Source: Archivesica marissinica (taxonomy: Eukaryota > Mollusca > Bivalvia > Venerida > Vesicomyidae). Taken from it: DNA of 64,000 nucleotides. The notes below the pieces were generated by a model. The model worked only from the letters and a program-made list of their open reading frames with translations, was not told the origin of the DNA and searched no databases. The stretch's first letter is position 1. Each line of letters starts with the position of its first letter. Location: NCBI GenBank assembly GCA_014843695.1, contig CM026404.1, positions 53,824,833-53,888,832 of the forward strand, read 5' to 3'. The position numbers and the translations under genes are program-made. Of the stretch, positions 1 to 10,644 are shown one piece after another.

Positions 1-19
1 GTGTTGGTGTTAACTAAAT

Positions 20-150
20 TTGTAAGTACAAATTCCTGTTAGCGAAACAAGTTCTTACAGCATTAGTTTAGTCACTCTCGAGACCTCACTCCTACGTACA
101 CTTGTCACGAGGGAGAGATCAGAGGCATTGTGGATTTAAATGTCTTGCGC
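20..150 (-). repeat. SINE family 1 tail, degenerate
   Basis: A diverged copy of the 3' part of the SINE seen cleanly at 43113-43355 and 61047-61295. Shared landmarks are GCGAAACAAGTT, CTCTCGAGACCTCA and CACGAGGGAGAGA followed by GATTTAAATG. The tRNA-like head is not recognisable here. Confidence 0.5.
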
Positions 151-390
151 ATGGACAACACAACCACTGTTGTTCTGTCTGGACTCGAACTCGCCGCCCC
201 TGTATTACCTGGCGGACACAGACTCCATTACACTGTGGAGGATCCATGTCAATTTAATGAGATACATTGCCAGTAGTGTTAAGGAGATACTCCATATCAA
301 TAGGCCAACTGAAATGGAGTAACATTTATTTTACACATATAAAAACGGTTTAAAGGAGATTTGTTCCCATTTCATTGACTATTAACCTAA

Positions 391-470
391 TCGGTTGTGG
401 AAGTCGTGATAGCGCAGTGGTAACGCTTTTGTCTCAGGCCCGGAGTTACACGACGATGTTTTTCAGCCAA
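391..470 (+). repeat. SINE family 1 head fragment
   Basis: GTCGTGATAGCGCAGTGG is the box-A region of SINE family 1, followed by a degraded GGCCCGGAGTTA where box B should lie. It is only a head, so probably an old truncated copy. The rest of 150-627 shows nothing recognisable. Confidence 0.4.
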
Positions 471-627
471 CATGTGTTCTGTTCCAAGATTCCGCAATAT
501 ATATGAGACAGGTGCCATATAAAAGAGCCACTCTGGCGTAAGTTCGTTCGTTAATCTTTATTCCGTATAGTTGGTAAGCCAGTGTCGTAATTTAATACGC
601 TCTTAAATTGAAAGGTAAAGATATGTA

Positions 628-1027
628 TGTAGCGAAATTGGTATTTGATGTATTTCGCAGGGCTTGATTGAAGTCTGATCCCCGCGATTCGGTCATGTAT
701 TTACAAGTCCTGTTTACTCCTATGGATTACTCCTTCCATGGATTGCTCCTTCCATGGACTGCTCCTTCTGTGGACTGCTCCTTCCATGGATGGCTCCGTC
801 CAAGAGATCCTTCCATTGTCTATGTTCATACCTGTTTTGTTTAGTATCATGATGTTTTCATGATTTACATGCATATTAGTTCAGAAGGAGCATACCTACC
901 ATATATATACTCTCGCATTGCATTATTTGGGATAGAGTTTGTATAGCAGTAAGTGTGTGTGAGGAATAAATTGATAAGTAGCAGAATCGTGTTGTATTCA
1001 AAAGTGAAACGGCTAGCACTCGTTACA
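628..1027 (+). repeat. 5' LTR
   Basis: 400 bp starting TGTAGCG and ending GTTACA, matched by the copy at 9164-9546. It holds a short internal array of 16-bp units of the form CTCCTTCCATGGATTG around 728-800; this copy has one unit more than the 3' LTR, and a further one-base indel explains the 17-bp length difference. AGGAATAAATTGAT near the end contains a possible AATAAA signal. Confidence 0.93.
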
Positions 1028-1028
1028 T

Positions 1029-1046
1029 TGGTGGCAGTGGTGGGAT
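1029..1046 (+). other. primer-binding site, tRNA-Leu type
   Basis: TGGTGGCAGTGGTGGGAT starts two bases after the LTR, where minus-strand priming occurs. From memory it is complementary, with about one mismatch, to the 3' end of a eukaryotic tRNA-Leu including CCA. The position is certain; the tRNA identity should be confirmed against a tRNA set. Confidence 0.7.
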
Positions 1047-1149
1047 CTTCGTATGATTTACCAAGGATTAATTATCTGATGAGATAAACGAACTTTCTAC
1101 AAAGAAAATAAATGAGTGAGTACTGTTTTAACATTTGATACATCAGAAT

Positions 1150-2340
1150 ATGCAAGATTCTACTGCATCTCCAGGAACACCGACATCATGTCCTGGAACT
1201 AACAACCATATGCACCGAGTCACTCATGATTCTGGTGTTGTTAGTCAGATGTTTTCCCCACCAGACTTTGATAGTAATGCTATAGTAAGCACACCATTGA
1301 CTCCACCGACTACGGTCTCGGAGCATGGTGGTGCTCAAATGGCTCCGACAAATGTCGGTAGCGGGCAGTGCCAAGGATGGAAGGGGTTCTGTTGGACATT
1401 GATTGTGTTATTGGCAATATTTCTTCGAACCGTAGTTCACAAGTATGCTGAATTCAAGACATCAATTTTACAACAATTTGATACATGCGGAATCGAGTGT
1501 TTGATTTGCATCTCTTTGTTTTGTATTTTTGTGATAACTGTAATTATCCGATTCGTTTTGTTAAACCGAGACGCATGTTCTAAACATACATCAGAGCAGC
1601 CTTGTAATATATTATCACCGATACCTCTGGAGGGGACAACCAAGCTTAAAATTGGTGATGACCATTTTAACAATGAATGTGCAGTTCCAGCTATGGCTAT
1701 GGACAATGCCAAACCCGCCAAACACGAATTTCCTTGTCGTAGAACATTTGATGGCCATAGTTCCGACACATGGTATGACTTTCGTAGGTATATTGAAAAT
1801 ATCGTTCTATTGAATAACTGGACCAAAGAGTATTCACGGAGAATATTATTATGTTGCTTTCGAGGTCAGGCAGAAGCATTTGCATACGGCCTACCTCAGA
1901 ATGTGCAAGATAACTGGGACTTACTTGTTGCTAGAGTGGAAGAACGATTTGGGACAGCGAACATGAAGGACAGTTACATTGCAGATGCAAAACTGCGTAA
2001 GAAACGTAAGCACGAATCGTTCCGTGAGTTTGGACAAACTGTAGAGAACTTGTACTGGAAAGCATATCCGGACAATTTAGAATTTGTGGCGGAGCAGGCG
2101 AAGATGACATTCTTGGATAATTGCCATGAGTCCTCAGAGTTTCGATTAGCGGTAAAAAGGACACATCCAAGATGTTTACAGGCAGCCATAACGAGTGCTA
2201 TGCAGGAGGAGTGTCTAAGATCAACTGAACGAGAACGGTTACCGAAGGAACAGCAACGTGTGTATGATGTGGGATCGCAGAACAGTAGGATGCATAGAAA
2301 TGTACACCAAACTCGAGGGTGGAGGCAGGAGAGCAGATAA
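1150..2340 (+). CDS. Gag of the gypsy-type element, with predicted membrane segments
   Basis: An open 396-codon frame from the first ATG in frame (1150) to TAA. The C-terminal half is a Retrotrans_gag-type capsid domain: the stretch beginning FDGHSSDTWYDFRRYIE, then a central RVEERFGTANMKDSYI, then REFGQTVENL and a helical end. The N-terminal half is unlike a normal Gag: a Pro/Ser/Thr-rich start, then two strongly hydrophobic stretches (about residues 80-95, LIVLLAIFL, and 113-138, LICISLFCIFVITVIIRFVLL region). No CCHC zinc knuckle is present. Gag stops at 2340 and the protease frame opens only near 2354 in another frame, so there is no overlap for ordinary frameshifting in this copy. It acts, if expressed, as the capsid protein; membrane targeting is inference. 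Confidence 0.8.
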   Translation: MQDSTASPGTPTSCPGTNNHMHRVTHDSGVVSQMFSPPDFDSNAIVSTPLTPPTTVSEHGGAQMAPTNVGSGQCQGWKGFCWTLIVLLAIFLRTVVHKYAEFKTSILQQFDTCGIECLICISLFCIFVITVIIRFVLLNRDACSKHTSEQPCNILSPIPLEGTTKLKIGDDHFNNECAVPAMAMDNAKPAKHEFPCRRTFDGHSSDTWYDFRRYIENIVLLNNWTKEYSRRILLCCFRGQAEAFAYGLPQNVQDNWDLLVARVEERFGTANMKDSYIADAKLRKKRKHESFREFGQTVENLYWKAYPDNLEFVAEQAKMTFLDNCHESSEFRLAVKRTHPRCLQAAITSAMQEECLRSTERERLPKEQQRVYDVGSQNSRMHRNVHQTRGWRQESR

Positions 2341-2353
2341 AAGAACGGTGCTG

Positions 2354-3558
2354 AAAGAGTTTCTCAATCTACAAACGATCATTTAAACTAAATTCGACCG
2401 ACTCAGTAGGCCATGAGAAGGTCAACAACAGTAAATGGCCTGATAATTCAAATATAGTAATCCATGTTAAATTAAATGACATGAAAATATCAGGGAAGAT
2501 TGGCGGCCTTCCGGTTGCTTGGAAAGGTGATACAGGTGCAGGGTGTACATTTATTACAAGCAAGACTTACAAACGTATACCGTACAAGGTTCGACCAGGT
2601 CTTAAACCTACTAAACGCAAGTTTGCTGTAGCTAATGGGGAATTACTCGATTGTGATGGAGAAACTATCATATTGATGGAGTTCAATGGAACGGAATTGT
2701 ACTTTCCAGTAATAGTTGGTGGAGTTACACAAAACTTGTTGGGAGAAGACTTCATAAAACATTTTAAATGCAATTTCGACCATGTTAGGAATACGTTTTT
2801 GATTCATGGATTCCTTACACTAAAAAGCAGGAAAGAGCAAAACGGTTGGCACGAGTTGTTGCTACAGAAACAGTTGTCATTCCAGCAAGGCATGACTATA
2901 TCTTAGCAAGATGCATTTTCACGTCCAGGTGAAGTTGGACTGACGACTTTGGGAACACACATAATCAAGCTAACAGATGACATACCAATCAAAGATCCGC
3001 CCAGACGGATCCCGCTATTCAAAAGAAGCATATTAGAAGATGAGATTAAGATGTTGGATGAGAAAGGATTGATTGAAAAATCCAATAGCCCGTGCTCTGC
3101 TCAAACTGTCCTTGTACGGAAAAAGGACGGATCATGGAGAATGTGTGTGGACTATAGAAAGTTGAACGATAAAACAATAAAAGACGCGTACCCACTTCCT
3201 AGGATAGAAGATAACTTAGATTCATTGGTTGGAGCAAGTTGGTTTACGACTCTAGATTGTGACATGGCATACCACCAAATTCCACTTGAAGAAAGTGATA
3301 AGTTGAAAACTGCATTTGCTACGCCGATGGGCGGATTGTATCACTATGTAACCATGTCATTCGGGTTATGTAACGCTCCAGCAACTTTTCAGAGAATAGC
3401 TGAACGTGCGTTAGAAGGGTTACAGTGGAAACTCGCAGTATTATACTTAGATGATATTGTCGTCTACAGCAGCTCATTTGAAAAACATATACTTGACATT
3501 GGTGTGGTGCTTGATCGGCTAATAGCCGCTGGACTGAAGCTAAAGACAAAGAAATGCA
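2354..3558 (+). pseudogene. gypsy pol part 1: protease and first part of RT
   Basis: One reading frame carries an aspartic protease (active site DTGAGCTFI near 2530, later LLGEDFIKHF) and then RT. An in-frame TAG at 2904-2906 separates them. RT motifs seen are RKKDGSWRMCVDYRKLND, the TTLDCDMAYHQI catalytic motif A, SFGLCNAPATFQR, and YLDDIVVYS (the YxDD box, near 3446). The frame is broken at 3558, just after a KTKKC segment, by insertion of a LINE fragment. The remainder of RT resumes at 5063. Open length and motif spacing fit gypsy-type Pol. Confidence 0.9.
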
Positions 3559-5062
3559 TTATTCTTAATATTTATTAATGATATTGTTAATGAAATACAA
3601 AGCAATATACGGCTATTTGCCGATGATACATCTTTGTATATTATTGTCCAAGATATTAACTTAGCTGATGTTATTCTTCAAAGTGATATACAGGCAATAT
3701 CCACATGGGCATCAAACTGGTGCGTTACATTCAATCCGTCTAAATCAGAAATTATAACTTTCTCCAGAGCAGCTCGCCATGCACGACAATATTTACCATT
3801 AACACTGAACAACGTCCCAATATTAGAGGTTAGTTCACATAAGCACTTGGGATTATTTTTAACTAAGAATTGTACTTGGCATACTCACCTCACTTACATT
3901 AAGGAAAAGGCATGAAAACGAATATACATAATGCGGAAATTAAAATACAAACTTGATCGTAAATCCTTAGAGATAATTTATACATCATTCATACGCCCTA
4001 TTTTAGAATATTCAGATGTTGTATGGGATAATTGTCCCGAACTCGTAAAAAATGAAATAGAAAAAATTCAAAACGAGGCTGCCAGAATCGCAACAGGTGC
4101 ATCTAAACTAGTTTCATTAATTGATCTACAAAATGAAGTTAACTGGGAACCTTTAAGTACCCGTAGATACAAACACAAACTAATTCTGTTTTATAAAATG
4201 AAAAACTGTTTAACACCTGAATACTTATCTGATCTTGTACCTGCAACTGTTGCTTCAATTAGTCGATATAATCTTCGAAATACTGACGCTATACGATCAA
4301 TTGACTGCAGGACAACTTCATACTACAATTCATTTTTACCATCCGTAATAAGAGAATGGAATGACCTAGAGAGTAACGTTAGGAATACCACAACTCTAAA
4401 CACCTCCGACGTTCTTCTATTATGGTGAGAGATACCTACAAGTATTACATACACGAATTAGAACCAAGTCAAGTGGGCTCCACGAGCATCTCTTTAAAAA
4501 AAAACTTAATTCAATCACCACTATGCCGCTGTGGATCTAATGAAAACAGCTACCACTTTATCTTTGAATGTATATACTATTCTAATATTCGAATTGATTT
4601 CCTACACAATGTGCTAAGATTATGCCCTACTGCTAATCTGCATACTATCCTACATGGCGAGGAGACACTGACAGATGACATTAACAAAATAATATTTGAA
4701 TATGTCCATAACTTCATTCGTGATTCAAAACGATTCTTTGAGTGAAACCCCATACATATAAGACCCCATGTATATAAGACGTGCACTTGATGACTTTACC
4801 CCTGTCTGCCTGCGCTACATTCTCAAATATCTTCTCTTTCTTCTGCTTTCTTACCGGTATTATATTTCTGACATTTCTAAGCAATATGCACATTTGGTAT
4901 ACATGTATTAGCTCCACACCGTCCAAAATAGTACTGTGTATTTTGAACTGCAAGGAGAGAAACTATGTAAGCTCTGCTTCCGTTTTGATCCTTTCCTATT
5001 CTTTAATTTTGTGTGCATGTATTGTTTTGTGAATGTATATAGTGGAATAAATATGTTTAAAC
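3559..5062 (+). mobile_element. 5'-truncated LINE inserted in gypsy RT, 12-bp duplication
   Basis: The gypsy RT is interrupted here by unrelated sequence. CAAAGAAATGCA occurs immediately before (3547-3558) and after it (5063-5074), the expected target-site duplication. The insert holds the C-terminal half of a non-LTR RT, a Cys-rich tail, an AT-rich 3' UTR from about 4746 and a final GGAATAAATATG. The missing 5' part is typical of incomplete reverse transcription. Nesting order is therefore gypsy first, LINE second. Confidence 0.9.
3589..4745 (+). pseudogene. LINE RT C-terminal part with Cys-rich tail
   Basis: Jockey/CR1-like RT remnant in several frames: LFADDTSLYI (catalytic ADD), then NPSKSEIITFSR, HKHLGLFL, and after a break at 3915 the thumb/connection segment FIRPILEYSDVVWDNC. 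A last segment (4422-4745) has a CRCG...H...C cluster, the metal-binding-like motif common at the end of such polymerases. At least two frame breaks (near 3915 and 4425) make it non-functional. The clade is judged from motif style only. Confidence 0.85.
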
Positions 5063-5690
5063 CAAAGAAATGCAGTTTCTTTCGACGTGAAACACATTTT
5101 CTTGGCCATATTATATCCAAAGATGGAATGAAACCAGATTCAAGTAAAATCGAGATAATTCAACATCTTCGCAGTCCACAAAATGTCAAAGAAGTACGCC
5201 AATTCCTAGAAATGACATCATACTATAGAAAGTTTGTAGAGGGGTACTCTGAGATTGCCAAACCATTGTATGATCTTACAAAGAAAGAGGCAAAGTGGAA
5301 TTGGGGACCAGATTGTGAGAAATCGTTTACATATTTAAAGGAGAAGCTAGTATGTGCTCCAATATTAGGCTATCCAGATGTAAATGGTGGCGAGTTCATC
5401 CTTGACTGCGACGCTAGTTCGATTTCAATCGGCGCAGTATTGTCACAGATTCAGGACGGGCAGGAACAGGTCATAGCATATGCTAGTAGGACTCTGGACA
5501 AAGCGGAGCGGAACTATTGTGTAACAAAACGAGAGATGTTGGCATTAGTATTTTTCACTAAATATTTCAAACACTATTTACTTGGTAGATTTTTCATCGT
5601 AATATCTGATCACGGATCCCTCCGCTGGTTGAGCAAATTCAAAGAACCAGAGGGTCAGGTTCAAAGGTGGTTAGAGTAACTCGAGTCAGT
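5063..5690 (+). pseudogene. gypsy pol part 2: RT end and RNase H
   Basis: Resumption of the interrupted polymerase at KPKKCSFFRRETHFLGHI, through the RT thumb (VRQFLEMTSYYRKFV) into RNase H: ILDCDASSISIGAVLSQ carries the first catalytic Asp, AERNYCVTKREMLALVFF the Glu, and the DHGSLRWLSKF segment a later acidic residue. The frame ends at TAA 5677-5679 directly after QRWLE, and the following bases continue the expected connector in shifted frames, so there is a nonsense change plus a frameshift. Confidence 0.9.
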
Positions 5691-7707
5691 TTGATTATCA
5701 GTTAATCCACCGAGCTGGAATAAAGCATGGTAATGCAGATTTCATGTCAAGAGTTGTAAAAGGGGATAACACAGTGTGTCGACAATGTGAAATGTCATTC
5801 ACTACTGCAGACATAGACGGTAATAAGGTGGAAACTATGAAAATGGATGTAGTACAAGCGGATGTTATACATATAGCACCTCTGTTTGAGTATGATGACG
5901 AAGATGAGGAAGAGATTCAAGAAACTATTGCTCATTACGAAACTGACATTGATCAAAGTACTCGTCCAAGAAGGGTACGAAGTAAACGGGGACGTAAAGC
6001 AAACAAACCAGAACAAGCTAAACAAAAGCCGGAACCAGAACATATATTAACCACTGAGAAATTAAAGCAAGCACAGGAGAATGATGAATCACTTGGATAT
6101 GTTCTACATCTAAAACTGTCTGAATCACCTAAACCCAAGTGGTCGGAGATTTCTGATAAAAGTGCAGACATAAAATTTTGGATAGCAATATGGGATCTAT
6201 TGACCGTGCGAAATGGGTTGTTGTGCATCAAATGGGAATATTCTGAGACGGACATTCGATGGAGAATATGTATTCCAAAACGTGTGGTGGCACCGGTCAT
6301 GTGGTACATTCATGATGCTCACGTGGCTGGTCACATGGGTATCAGGAAATCACTCGAAAGATCGAAACAGTGCCCCTTTTATTGGAATCGCATGACTAAA
6401 ACTGTCACTGATTATGTTCGCTCCTGTCAGTTGTGTGGTGAGGCTAACAATCCGCAAAGAAAGAAAAGGCATCCTTTGCAATCGTACGTTGTTGGAAGTC
6501 CATTTGAACGGGTAGCAATAGACATTGCCGGTCCATTTACGAAAACGGAACGACAGAACTCGTATATCCTTGTAATCGGTGATTATTTTACGAAATTAGT
6601 TGAAATATTCCCGTTGGTAAACATTGATGCAGTCACTGTTGCAGACTGTGTTGTAAGGGGGTGGATAAAAACGCTATAGATGTCCAAATGAAATTCATTC
6701 TGATCAGGGTCGGCAATTTGAAAGCTCTGTTTTTCAGGAAATGTGCAAATTCATGGAAATAAGCAAAACTAGAACTACTCCGCTGCATGCCAGATCCGAC
6801 GGTTTCATTGAAAGAATGAATAGAACTATCCAGAACATATTATCAAAAGTGGTGCAAAATGATCAAAAAGATTGGGATAGACATTTGGATTTTATTATTA
6901 TGGCATATAACTCTACCATTCAAAGACAGCACAGGTTTTAGTCCCCATTGTTTGGTGTATGGTGAAGAAATGTCACTCTCTCTCTCAATGTATTAACGCA
7001 ATCGGTGGTTGGTGAAAATAGTGAACAGTATAACACAACTGAGTACGTGTCAAATTTACAAGACAAAATGAATCAGACATACTCTTTAGTAAGAGACAAT
7101 TTGCATAAAGCCGCACTCCGCCAGAAAAGGCAGTACGATTCTCGGACAAAAACATGCAATTATCAAGTTGGTGATTTAGTATGGAGAAATAAAAAACAAT
7201 CACCACCCGGAATTAAAGCTAAAATTCGACGTCACTGGACGGGACCATGGGTTGTTATGGAGAAGTTGTGTGATATTTTGTTTAGAATAAAACATTCTCG
7301 TAATTCACCCTCGATTGTCATTCATGGTGATAATCTGAAGAAATATATAGGTGACAAAACAGTGGACATAGAACCTAGAATTAATGATGAAGTGTATATG
7401 CAATCACCTCAATTGCGTGATTTCACAAATTCTAGATTATCTAGTGTCCGAAAGTGTGAAGGATGACAACAGGGAATCTAGATATATTCATGTTCAGGAT
7501 AGAAGCCATCCGAATAGCTCCGACGAAAATAACAGTGAAGATGTATCAGTACATGGTGAGCAAGAGAGTGCACAACCATTAATTTTGTACGAAGCGGCTG
7601 GTGGCGGAAATTATGAGAACTACAACGGACGGAACCAGCGGAGGTGGGAACCAAATTACCACGACCAACAGAGCGGAGTAGATGGGACGGAGTGGTTAGT
7701 AACGGAG
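5691..7707 (+). pseudogene. gypsy pol part 3: integrase and Pol tail
   Basis: The HHCC zinc-binding region lies at 6300-6450 (HDAHVAGHMG then CQLC). The catalytic core has the first Asp in AIDIAGPF (about 6517), the second in HSDQGRQF (about 6700) and the Glu in DGFIERMNRT (about 6810), so the D,D-E triad is all present. Frame breaks fall near 6675, between 6941 and 7005, and near 7460. YQVGDLVW and the GPWVVMEK segment form the GPY/F-like end. A Ser/Asn/Gln-rich tail reaches a TGA at 7708-7710; beyond it, in the same frame, the tail continues with RSRQLPHYLRDYIW, the usual kind of gypsy Pol C-terminus. Confidence 0.88.
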
Positions 7708-7845
7708 TGAGCGGAGCAAAATACTCAAGAACCTCGTGTTCCTCGTGCAAAGTCAGACCCGAATCATTCCCAAAGTTCAACTCGTACAGGACGATCACGA
7801 CAGTTACCGCATTATTTGAGAGATTATATTTGGAACTTAGCCACC

Positions 7846-8874
7846 ATGTACACTTGTGACACTTGTGGAAAAAGATATTCGAATAAACGGAATTTAAACA
7901 GACATGTGAAGGAAAAGCACAGTGACAAACTATTACATTTTCAGTGTCCCGAGTATGGCTGCAACTCCAAATTCATCAGAAGAAGCTACCTCACAACACA
8001 TTTGCGTAAATGCCATGAGAGATCACAACGACAGGCAAAGGACATCGTTACCTCACTGATATTACATCAGTTGAATGCGACCTTGCCGCAGTCGTTCGAT
8101 AAGGACATAGTTGCCTCACAGAAATTACCTCAGCCGCAGTTGTTCAATGAGGACAACTATGAAGATGTATCCGATGATGACTTTGATCATTGGTTGGAGT
8201 CGGTAGTGATGGATGACACTATAGCTGATCACATTCCGCAGTTACAGATTCCTCGTGTAAGCAGGGCCAGTGATTACACGACAGCTGATGATGGCGATGT
8301 CGACGTTCGAGTAGCCGTGAAGCAAGATATTGTTAGTGGAACTGATGATGTTGATGATGATGACGACTTTCGAGTAGTCATGGAGCAAGATATTGCTAGG
8401 GGAACTGATGATAATGACGATGACGACTTTCGAGTTGTCGTGGAGCAAGATATTGCTAGTGTAAATGATGATGATGATGATGACGACTTTCGAGTAGTTG
8501 TAGAGCAAGATATTGCTAGTGAAACTAATGATGGAAATGGATTTACTGATGATCGTACATATAACAATGAAAGTGACGGAAACAATGGTATCGTATCTGA
8601 CACAGATGAACTATATGACCAATACTATTGTCATCAGACATACATGAACGATGACGAAATGAATAACGACGAGCATAATGTGGCAACTATTGTAGAGTGC
8701 GTGCATGTCAGTGTTGCGAGAACCACCAGTTATGTGAATGGACTGGCAGCTGATGTTACACATTCAGCCGCCATCGGATACTCTGATAACGTGGACGTCA
8801 ACACAGTGAATCCCGCTGAGGTGTTCGAAAGGGCACACTTTCTATTCAATGAATATATCAAGAGTAATTATTAG
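7846..8874 (+). CDS. C2H2 zinc-finger / acidic-repeat module downstream of Pol
   Basis: Open frame of 342 codons from ATG 7846, which sits in an ideal Kozak setting (GCCACCATG). Two classical C2H2 fingers: C4, C7, H20, H25 and C34, C39, H52, H57. An acidic region follows with four copies of a 20-residue (60-bp) repeat built on DDDDFRVVVEQDIAS, at about 8300-8520, and then an acidic Asn-rich end. The same frame is open upstream to the TGA at 7708-7710 and contains the typical Pol tail, so the module could be a Pol fusion separated by one nonsense codon, or an independent ORF in the env position. It stays open while pol is broken. DNA or RNA binding is inference from the fingers. Confidence 0.85.
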   Translation: MYTCDTCGKRYSNKRNLNRHVKEKHSDKLLHFQCPEYGCNSKFIRRSYLTTHLRKCHERSQRQAKDIVTSLILHQLNATLPQSFDKDIVASQKLPQPQLFNEDNYEDVSDDDFDHWLESVVMDDTIADHIPQLQIPRVSRASDYTTADDGDVDVRVAVKQDIVSGTDDVDDDDDFRVVMEQDIARGTDDNDDDDFRVVVEQDIASVNDDDDDDDFRVVVEQDIASETNDGNGFTDDRTYNNESDGNNGIVSDTDELYDQYYCHQTYMNDDEMNNDEHNVATIVECVHVSVARTTSYVNGLAADVTHSAAIGYSDNVDVNTVNPAEVFERAHFLFNEYIKSNY

Positions 8875-9149
8875 ACTTGTCAAACAGTATGTGACTATCC
8901 CAGGAAGGGAATAACATTTGTTTCGTTCATTGTTTCCACTAAGTGACAAGGCTTTTGAGGATGTGAAGCTTTAGCATCAATTTAGACTCGGCTCTGTTTG
9001 TAAGGGTGGTTGGGTCTGAGATGCGCACTCAGCTCAATATCCGGCACACACTCGAGATTGGTCTTGGGGTCTGAACGTTTCGTATCCTCCAGACCTGTAT
9101 TTTATTCTATTATTTTTTATATATACGAACAGTGGAGGTTCTATTTCTT
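8875..9149 (+). other. gypsy element 3' untranslated region
   Basis: Between the zinc-finger ORF stop and the polypurine tract. No further ORF or recognisable motif. Confidence 0.6.
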
Positions 9150-9163
9150 AAAGGAGGGGGTAG
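9150..9163 (+). other. polypurine tract
   Basis: AAAGGAGGGGGTAG lies immediately before the 3' LTR, the expected plus-strand primer site of a retroelement. Confidence 0.85.
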
Positions 9164-9546
9164 TGTAGCGAAATTGGTATTTGGTGTATTTCGCAGGGCT
9201 TGATTGAAGTCTGATTCCCGCGATTCGGTCATGTATTTACAAGTCCTGTTTACTCCTATGGATTGCCCCTTCCATGGACTGCTCCTTCTGTGGATTGCTC
9301 CTTCCATGGATGGCTCCGTCCAAGAGATCCTTCCATTGTCTATGTTCATACCTGTTTTGTTTAGTATCATGATGTTTTCATGATTTACATGCATATTAGT
9401 TCAGAAGGAGCAACCTACCATATATATACTCTCGCATTGCATTATTTGGGATAGAGTTTGTATAGCAGTAAGTGTGTGTGAGGAATAAATTGATAAGTAG
9501 CAGAATCGTGTTGTATTCAAAAGTGAAACGACTAGCACTCGTTACA
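9164..9546 (+). repeat. 3' LTR
   Basis: 383 bp, TGTAGCG to GTTACA, nearly identical to 628-1027 apart from loss of one 16-bp CTCCTTCCATGG-type unit, one single-base deletion and scattered substitutions. Confidence 0.93.
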
Positions 9547-9550
9547 TGTA

Positions 9551-10644
9551 TATAGTAAATATGCTCTATGCTATATAACTTTACCCGCACTAGTTTCTCT
9601 GGGTTCTGACCTAGGGCGGTGGTATCATTGTGCAATGAAGATGTATTAGTAACCAATATACGCATAGCTTTCATCAATGTTCATACAATACTAGTATGTC
9701 ATTCATACAAATACAACACACACAATGATTGAACATAGAACAAGACATTGACATGTGTTCACGAGTCAAAACACTTGCATGACATAATTGACCTGGGAAA
9801 CATCGACCAGTTACATCTCTGACGTAGATTTCCCAGTATCCCCGATTCAATACCGTTGCACAACACAACGATGGTACGCGAATATTACATATTTGTATAT
9901 TATGGTCAACCGTTCACGTTATTTAACTCCGATGTACTCAAGATGAAGAATGAAAGATTAAGTTTGTAAAACAACAAATAAATTGCCTATGTAATACATA
10001 GTAAAAAGTAAAAACATACGGTCTGTTCATTTATATTTCCAATCTTTCATTTCTTCTGATACCACATCCACTGTGAAGAGGTATTCAAATCAGTCTGAAA
10101 CACACCAAGAATATTTCAAATTTTAAGTTTCAAATACCCAGTGCTCATCTGTGAATAACGTCACTGTGTTTACACACTGTATCCCTCCGCCAAATAATAC
10201 AGTAGACCAACCTTCACCTTGCAATGACCTGAATTCTTATACCACATCTTTTCTACACATCAACCAGTCTGAAGTCTTTTCATGTCACATAATTTCTCAA
10301 GAAACACAAAAACTATACACTGCCTGTCATGAAAATGCATTTTTATGAAAAAGAAAACTTAACTATATTAGAATTACGCGGATGCACTTCTGCCTATTTA
10401 CGTATATACAACCTTAAGTACAACCTGTGGTAGTTACATAATATGAAATCCAGTCAAGTGTATATACATTATCGTATAGCTACTAATCAGTCTAGACGAG
10501 CAAGTTTGTAACGTATGCATCCAGAGGTATTTATGAAGGTCGTGCATATGTTAAGTATTTATACGACAATCTTCAACACATACAATTTGTATTTATACGG
10601 CAACCTTCAACACACAGTTTAGATTCGCGTATTGGATATAAATA
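9551..10644. other. AT-rich spacer before the P450
   Basis: No gene, repeat family or RNA recognised. It would hold the P450 promoter if that locus is transcribed; no convincing core promoter is visible. Confidence 0.4.

Larger units (their letters stand above)
624..9550 (+). mobile_element. Ty3/gypsy-type LTR retrotransposon with Pol-linked zinc-finger module
   Basis: Two LTRs (628-1027, 9164-9546) flank a primer-binding site, gag, pol and a polypurine tract in gypsy order: protease, RT, RNase H, integrase. A four-base TGTA duplication lies outside each LTR (624-627, 9547-9550); because LTR ends are themselves TGTA and TACA the exact duplication is slightly ambiguous. Gag is open, but pol has several stops and frameshifts and a 1.5 kb LINE insertion inside RT, so this copy is not autonomous. 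After the GPY/F-like integrase tail the Pol reading frame runs into a two-finger C2H2 domain with acidic repeats, which is not part of the usual gypsy plan. The LTRs differ mainly by one 16-bp repeat unit and few substitutions, so the insertion is not very old. Confidence 0.95.

Noticed and set aside
1437..2189. Several open frames antisense to gag
   Set aside because: Shadows of the Gag frame with no motif.
8242..8603. Antisense frames with Ser runs and ILLHDYSKVVI repeats
   Set aside because: Shadows of the acidic 60-bp repeats of the zinc-finger ORF.
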